IMG/VR virus record: IMGVR_UViG_3300048061_000324
Span: 1 to 63,794 of that record
DNA length: 63,794 bases
Reading direction: 5' to 3' (one strand)
DNA from: a virus
Position numbers and translations under genes: made by a program. Below are positions 59,678 to 63,794 of the stretch, piece after piece. Within the stretch, counting starts at the first letter, position 1, and each line of letters opens with the position of its first letter. A model generated the notes under the pieces. The model was given only the letters and a program-made list of their open reading frames with translations. It searched no databases and was not told where the DNA came from.

Positions 59678-60454
59678 ATGAGCGATAAATGGAAACAACT
59701 TGTTGACTTGATTGTTAACGAGGAAGAGCAAAAAGCAAGTGATCTGTTTCACGAAATCGTTATTGAGAATTCACGTGAGATTTATGAAAATCTTATTTCT
59801 CAAGAAGATTTAGAAGAAGTATCACAAGACGAAGTGAAAGACTTTGAACAAGATATTAAAGCAGATGAAGAAGGCGTTTCTGAAGAAGACGATGATATGG
59901 AAAACGCTAGTGATGAATTAGAAGCAGAAATGGGTATGGAGCCAGAAGCAGGCGAAGAAGCACCAGCAGATGCAGATAGTGAAGAACTAGAAGATCGTGT
60001 TGTTGATTTAGAAGATAACATTGCTGAACTTCAAAAAGAATTCGAAGAATTATTAAACAAAGAAGACGACGGTGATTCAGAAGAAGCACCTGCAGAAGAG
60101 CCAGAAATGGAAGAAGCAGTAGCAGAAACTGAAGAATCAGTTGAAGAAGCGAAATCAGATGATGAAGCCGAAGCAGTAGAAGAAGCAAAAACTGAAACTG
60201 AAGAGTCTAAAGAAGACGAAGTTACAGAAGAAGCAGAAGAAACTGTAGAAGAAGATGCTGAAAAAGTTGACGAAAGTAAACTTGAAAAGGCACCTGAGGC
60301 TGATAAGGCTGACCATGCAGACAATAAAGCATCACCAGTTGCTAAACAGCAAAAAGGTGGTATGAAAGTTGCTAAAGGCGAAGAAGCAGGCGCTCCTACA
60401 CCTAAATCAACAAGCATGGGCGGTACTACTAAACCGGACGTAAAGAAAGTATAA
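59678..60454 (+). CDS. Acidic prohead core protein
   Basis: A 258-residue, extremely acidic protein: residues ~45-210 are dominated by Glu, Asp and Ala, with a short coiled coil near 105-130 (LEDRVVDLEDNIAELQKEFE). The C terminus turns basic (KQQKGGMKVAKGEEAG). Highly acidic internal core proteins are cut up by the prohead protease in T4-like phages, and this one sits directly before that protease. I prefer ATG 59678 (7 bases after AGGAG) over the in-frame ATG 59672 (1 base after it). Confidence 0.68.
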   Translation: MSDKWKQLVDLIVNEEEQKASDLFHEIVIENSREIYENLISQEDLEEVSQDEVKDFEQDIKADEEGVSEEDDDMENASDELEAEMGMEPEAGEEAPADADSEELEDRVVDLEDNIAELQKEFEELLNKEDDGDSEEAPAEEPEMEEAVAETEESVEEAKSDDEAEAVEEAKTETEESKEDEVTEEAEETVEEDAEKVDESKLEKAPEADKADHADNKASPVAKQQKGGMKVAKGEEAGAPTPKSTSMGGTTKPDVKKV

Positions 60455-60482
60455 TAAAACTTTATTAAAGGAATAATTCAGA

Positions 60483-61118
60483 ATGAACTCAGTATACTTA
60501 AAAGAGAACTTAACATTTGACCAAGCAAGAATGGTTACAGAAAGTGCAAACGACGGCAAGGACTTGTTCCTTAAAGGAATTTGTATTCAAGGTGGTGTGA
60601 AGAATCACAACCAACGACTTTACCCTGTTGATCAAATTGCAACTGCGGTTACTTCTCTTAACGAGCAAATTACTGAAGGAAACTCTGTTTTAGGAGAAGT
60701 AGATCATCCAGACGATTTAAAAATTAACTTGGATCGAGTTTGCCACATGATTACTGAAATGTGGATGGATGGTCCAAATGGTTATGGTAAACTAAAAATT
60801 CTCCCAACACCGATGGGTCAACTGGTACGAACAATGCTAGAAAGCGGTGTCAAATTGGGAGTTTCAAGTCGCGGAAGCGGCGAAGTCAATGATGCAACCG
60901 GAGAGGTTAGCGGATTCGAGATCGTCACAGTAGACGTAGTCGCACAGCCGAGTGCCCCTAATGCCTACCCAACTGCAATTTACGAAGGCTTATTGAACAT
61001 GAAACATGGTCATAAGGTTTTGGGAATAGCGGCAGAGGCTAAAGAAGATACTCGTGTGCAAAAATTTTTAAAAGATGAGGTGGTAAACCTTATCAATGAA
61101 CTTAAATTAAGGAGTTGA
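60483..61118 (+). CDS. 21: Prohead core protease gp21
   Basis: A 211-residue serine protease of the T4 gp21 family (T4: 212). Catalytic-type segments are GEVDHPDD (His75) and LGVSSRGSGEV (Ser128/129). It cuts scaffold and capsid proteins after (L/I)xE motifs during head maturation. KNHNQRLYPVDQI near 40-52 is also conserved. It lies between core and scaffold genes as in T4. Confidence 0.92.
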   Translation: MNSVYLKENLTFDQARMVTESANDGKDLFLKGICIQGGVKNHNQRLYPVDQIATAVTSLNEQITEGNSVLGEVDHPDDLKINLDRVCHMITEMWMDGPNGYGKLKILPTPMGQLVRTMLESGVKLGVSSRGSGEVNDATGEVSGFEIVTVDVVAQPSAPNAYPTAIYEGLLNMKHGHKVLGIAAEAKEDTRVQKFLKDEVVNLINELKLRS

Positions 61119-61123
61119 CCAAA

Positions 61124-62215
61124 ATGTTTGACGCACTCAAACCATTGCTAGATAGCGGTATAGTCAACGAGGAAACTAAGACTGAAATTCAAGAGGCTTG
61201 GGAAACCAAGTTAAATGAAACTAGGGAAGAGATCCGCGGTGAGTTACGTGATGAATTTTCACGTCGTTATGAGCATGATAAAACCACTATGGTTGAGAGT
61301 CTTGACAAAATGGTGAATGAAAACTTAACTAAAGAACTTGAGAAGATTGCAGAAGAACGCAAAGCACTAGAGGAAGACAGAGTTAAATTCAATGTAAAAA
61401 TGAATGAAAACACTGATAAAGTTAAAAACTTTATGTTATCTAAATTAGGTGCTGAATTAAGCGAACTGAATGAAGATCGTAAAGTTCAAGCAGAAACTCT
61501 TGATAAGTTACAAAAGTTTGTTGTAAAAGCTCTTGCAGAAGAGATCGCAGAATTCCATAAAGATAAGGAAGCGGTTGTTGAAACTAGAGTTAAACTTGTT
61601 GCAGAAGGCAAGAAACAACTTTCAAAACTTAAAGAGACTTTTGTTGAACGTTCAAGCAAATTAGTGAAGGATTCAGTCGTTAAGAATCTTAACAACGAGT
61701 TGACTCAACTTAAAGAAGATATTGAGACTGCACGTCAAAATAACTTCGGTCGCAAATTGTTCGAAACATTTGCTGGTGAGTTTGCAACATCACATTTGAA
61801 TGAAAATTCAGAGATTAAAGAGTTGCAAAATACAGTAGCAGAAGTTAAAAAACAACTTGATGAATCGAAAAAAGACGCAGAAACGAAATCAACTTTAGTT
61901 GAAAGCAAAGAAGCAGAAATTCGTAAAATCAACGATCGCATTGTCCGTGATCAAAAATTAAACGAAATGATGGGACCATTAAGCAAAGATCAGAAAACAG
62001 TTATGCAAGATTTACTTGAAAACGTGATTACTGATAAACTTGATGCAACATTTAACAAGTATTTGCCAGCAGTTCTTAAAAACGAAGTTAAAGTAGACAG
62101 TAAAAAGTCTGCTATAATGGAGTCAAAAGAAGTAACTGGTAATAAAAAAGAATCCGTAAACGCAGAAGATGAGGGCAATATCATTGAAATTAAGCGTCTA
62201 GCGGGACTAAACTAA
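61124..62215 (+). CDS. 22: Prohead scaffolding protein gp22
   Basis: A 363-residue, mostly coiled-coil protein (Glu/Lys-rich throughout, e.g. LEKIAEERKALEEDRVKFNV) ending in EDEGNIIEIKRLAGLN. Role and place between gp21 and gp23 match the T4 scaffold (269 residues). ATG 61124 is preceded by AAGGAG at a good distance; the in-frame TTG at 61115 has none, so the ATG is preferred. Confidence 0.85.
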   Translation: MFDALKPLLDSGIVNEETKTEIQEAWETKLNETREEIRGELRDEFSRRYEHDKTTMVESLDKMVNENLTKELEKIAEERKALEEDRVKFNVKMNENTDKVKNFMLSKLGAELSELNEDRKVQAETLDKLQKFVVKALAEEIAEFHKDKEAVVETRVKLVAEGKKQLSKLKETFVERSSKLVKDSVVKNLNNELTQLKEDIETARQNNFGRKLFETFAGEFATSHLNENSEIKELQNTVAEVKKQLDESKKDAETKSTLVESKEAEIRKINDRIVRDQKLNEMMGPLSKDQKTVMQDLLENVITDKLDATFNKYLPAVLKNEVKVDSKKSAIMESKEVTGNKKESVNAEDEGNIIEIKRLAGLN

Positions 62216-62241
62216 AAATATATAATTAGGAGACTAAAAAA

Positions 62242-63489
62242 ATGTCTGATATTTTAGCAGAAGGTCGTTGGGACAATACTAAAGAAGCCCTTTTAGATGG
62301 TTTACAAGGTACTCGTCGCAAGACAATGTCTACTATCCTGGAAAACACTAAACGCCACTTAACAGAAGCGGCAACTAGTGGCGCAACAGCGGCAGGTGGA
62401 GTAGCACAATTAAACAAAGTAATTTTACCCGTAATTAGACGTGTAATGCCTACAGTTATCGCAAACGAAATTGTTGGTGTACAGCCTATGCAAGGTCCAA
62501 TTGCTCAAATTCACACTTTAAGAGTTAAGTACAACTCTGCAAACACTATTAACCCGGCAAATGGTGCGGCTATCCAAGCAACAACAAATGACGGTACAAA
62601 CTTAGGTGCTGGTGACGAAGCGTTAGGTCCAAAGGACATAGCGGCTGGTTATTCAGGTACTGAAAGTGCGGCAGGTGTTAAAGCGGCAGGTACAACAGCA
62701 AGTGGATACTTAGAAGGTGTTCCAGGTAATACTCTTTCTATTGAAATTCTACGTCAAACAGTAGAAGCTCAAACTAGAAGATTATCAGCTCGTTGGACTT
62801 TTGAAGCGGCACAAGATGCTCAATCACAACAAGGTATCGATGTAGAAGCAGAAATCATGGCGGCATTAGCCCAAGAGATTACTGCTGAGATCGACCAAGA
62901 AGTTCTTGCAAGTTTAAGAGCTTTAGCGACTGCTGGTTCAACGGCTTTCGGTGCAAACACTGAAGCATACGACCAAGCGGCAGTTAGTGGTACAGCGACA
63001 TACGTGGGTGATGAACACGCGGCATTGGCTGTAGCAATTAACAGAGTATCTAACAAAATCGCACAGAGAACAAGACGTGGCGCAGGTAACTGGGCTGTTG
63101 TTTCTCCAACTGCATTAACAATGTTACAAAGTGCATCAACTTCAGCGTTCGCAAGAACAACTGAAGGTACTTTTGAAGCACCAACAAATACTAAATTTGT
63201 AGGTACTTTAAACAGTGCAATGAAAATCTACGTTGACAGTTATGCGGCTGATTCAGAAGCAGTTCTTGTTGGTTACAAAGGTAGTTCAGAAGCGGACGCG
63301 GCGGCATTCTATTGTCCTTACGTTCCACTAATGAGTTCAGGTGTAGTACTTGATCCAGCAACATTAGAGCCACTAGTAGGCTTTATGACACGTTACGGTT
63401 ACAGTGAACTTTCACAAACTAGTAGTTCACTTGGAAACGCGGCGGATTACGTTGGTAGAGTAACTATTGCTAACCCAACATTTAGTTAA
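62242..63489 (+). CDS. 23: Major capsid protein gp23
   Basis: A 415-residue gp23 homologue (T4: 521). The N-terminal propeptide ends in RHLTE; cleavage after Glu42 follows the gp21 rule (L/I)xE and would leave AATSGATAAGGVAQLNKVIL as mature start. Further conserved pieces are PVIRRVMPTVIANEIVGVQP, MQGPIAQIHTLRVKYN, ARWTFEAAQDAQSQQGIDVE and VFYCPYVPL-like FYCPYVPLMSSG. Forms the hexameric head lattice. TTAGGAG precedes the start; a strong terminator follows. Confidence 0.95.
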   Translation: MSDILAEGRWDNTKEALLDGLQGTRRKTMSTILENTKRHLTEAATSGATAAGGVAQLNKVILPVIRRVMPTVIANEIVGVQPMQGPIAQIHTLRVKYNSANTINPANGAAIQATTNDGTNLGAGDEALGPKDIAAGYSGTESAAGVKAAGTTASGYLEGVPGNTLSIEILRQTVEAQTRRLSARWTFEAAQDAQSQQGIDVEAEIMAALAQEITAEIDQEVLASLRALATAGSTAFGANTEAYDQAAVSGTATYVGDEHAALAVAINRVSNKIAQRTRRGAGNWAVVSPTALTMLQSASTSAFARTTEGTFEAPTNTKFVGTLNSAMKIYVDSYAADSEAVLVGYKGSSEADAAAFYCPYVPLMSSGVVLDPATLEPLVGFMTRYGYSELSQTSSSLGNAADYVGRVTIANPTFS

Positions 63490-63536
63490 TAGATATCCTT
63501 TTTGGATATTATTGTTAACTAACTGAAAACAATATT

Positions 63537-63564
63537 AGAAAGGCCCTTCGGGGCCTTTCTTTTT
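63537..63564 (+). terminator. Strong intrinsic terminator after gp23
   Basis: A perfect 10-bp stem (63537-63546 with 63551-63560) closed by a TTCG tetraloop and followed by TTTT. A weaker hairpin (ATATCC-TTTTT-GGATAT, 63493-63509) lies just before it. Confidence 0.93.
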
Positions 63565-63581
63565 GACTAAATATTTGTACA

Positions 63582-63630
63582 ACGTTCAGCCGATATAGGC
63601 CGGAAGTAAGCAACTATGCTGAAGGAACGC
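63582..63630 (+). promoter_or_regulatory. Glutamine riboswitch-like element (glnA/Downstream-peptide family)
   Basis: ACGTTCAGCC, then GGCCGGAAGTAAG, then GAAGGAACGC in the order and spacing of the glutamine-binding glnA/Downstream-peptide RNAs. P1 pairs CGTTC (63583-63587) with GAACG (63625-63629), P2 pairs GCC with GGC (63589-63600), and P3 pairs AGCA with TGCT (63609-63620). CGGAAGTAAG is the conserved E-loop-like core. A small ORF starts 26 bases later after AAAAAGGAG, which is the classic Downstream-peptide arrangement. The class is recognised from remembered consensus. Confidence 0.72.
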
Positions 63631-63655
63631 ACTTAACTGTAAAAAGGAGAGTGTA

Positions 63656-63794
63656 ATGAACAGACATGATCATCTACTTAAATCATACCGTGAGCAAAAA
63701 ATGAGAGAACGCAAGGAGAAAATCCTTATGAAAACTCGTAGTGAAGTAAACGTGTATGGAAATGGTACGACTGGATATACTGTTACTGCTGGAG
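63656..63794 (+). CDS. Small basic protein downstream of the riboswitch (partial)
   Basis: Open from ATG 63656 to the window edge (46 codons). It begins MNRHDHLLKSYREQKMRERK, EKILMKTRSEVNVYGNGTTG: a basic helix followed by a Gly/Thr-rich part. AAGGAG lies 9 bases before the ATG. Its place behind a glutamine-riboswitch-like RNA suggests glutamine-dependent expression. Its short, Arg/Lys-rich start is loosely like cyanobacterial glutamine-synthetase inactivating factors, but no match is established. Confidence 0.6.
   Translation, partial: MNRHDHLLKSYREQKMRERKEKILMKTRSEVNVYGNGTTGYTVTAG

Noticed and set aside
59800-60417. Open frames antisense to the acidic core gene (Ser-rich and Leu-rich)
   Set aside because: They are the reverse reading of GAA/GAT runs; the sense protein has a good start, context and role.
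63493-63509. ATATCC-TTTTT-GGATAT hairpin as the gp23 terminator
   Set aside because: It has only 6 bp of AT-rich stem and no U-run; the GC-rich UUCG hairpin 30 bases later is the credible terminator.
1-63794. Integrase, repressor, transposase, CRISPR array, tRNA cluster or photosynthesis genes
   Set aside because: None was found in any frame or intergenic segment of this window; their absence here says nothing about the rest of the genome.

Overview
The window is a piece of an AT-rich, tightly packed T4-like myovirus genome. The evidence is the T4 core set: portal gp20, prohead protease gp21, scaffold gp22, major capsid gp23, baseplate gp5/gp6/gp25/gp26/gp48- and gp53-like proteins, late sigma factor gp55 and recombination nuclease gp46/gp47. 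The style (giant baseplate/fibre protein, many SGNH hydrolases, 2OG-Fe(II) oxygenases, sugar genes, a glutamine-riboswitch-like element) fits marine myoviruses of SAR11 or picocyanobacteria. The host cannot be fixed from this window. No lysogeny genes, tRNAs, insertion sequences or CRISPR arrays were seen.

Layout. (1) 1-18581, minus strand: an accessory sugar/glycan cassette. It holds glycosyltransferase-like proteins, four SGNH hydrolases, a sugar nucleotidyltransferase, a cupin, a RuBisCO-like protein, a phosphomannomutase-like HAD enzyme, a radical SAM protein, a nucleotide-sugar dehydrogenase, a 2OG oxygenase, a DegT aminotransferase, an amidinotransferase and the start of a carbamoyltransferase. 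A sigma70-type promoter at 18653-18625 (-) probably drives it. (2) 18670-47004, minus strand: late tail-fibre and baseplate genes, including one 4177-codon gene. (3) 47084-53477, plus strand: gp55, gp47, gp46, a histone H1-like peptide, an AMP-dependent ligase, a DUF6356 protein and a nuclease, then a ~440-nt non-coding, apparently structured region and a terminator. (4) 53490-54550, minus strand: gp26 plus a -1-frame extension joined by a canonical slippery heptamer. (5) 54624-63489, plus strand: tape measure, portal, 2OG oxygenase, prohead core, protease, scaffold and capsid, ending in a strong terminator. (6) 63582-63794: a glutamine-riboswitch-like RNA followed by a small ORF that leaves the window.

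Regulation. T4-type late promoters ((A/G/T)NTAAATA) precede most structural operons, and good sigma70-like promoters precede gp55, gp47 and the sugar cassette. The gp55 early promoter overlaps a divergent late promoter. The cassette promoter overlaps a terminator hairpin in a way that should spare its own transcript.

Best candidates for new biology: the RuBisCO-like protein inside an aminocyclitol-like sugar cassette; the ~440-nt structured RNA; the gp26 frameshift beside the tape measure; the glutamine-riboswitch/small-peptide unit; the phage AMP ligase; and an apparently complete avoidance of GCWGC that dictates Ala-Ala codon choice.
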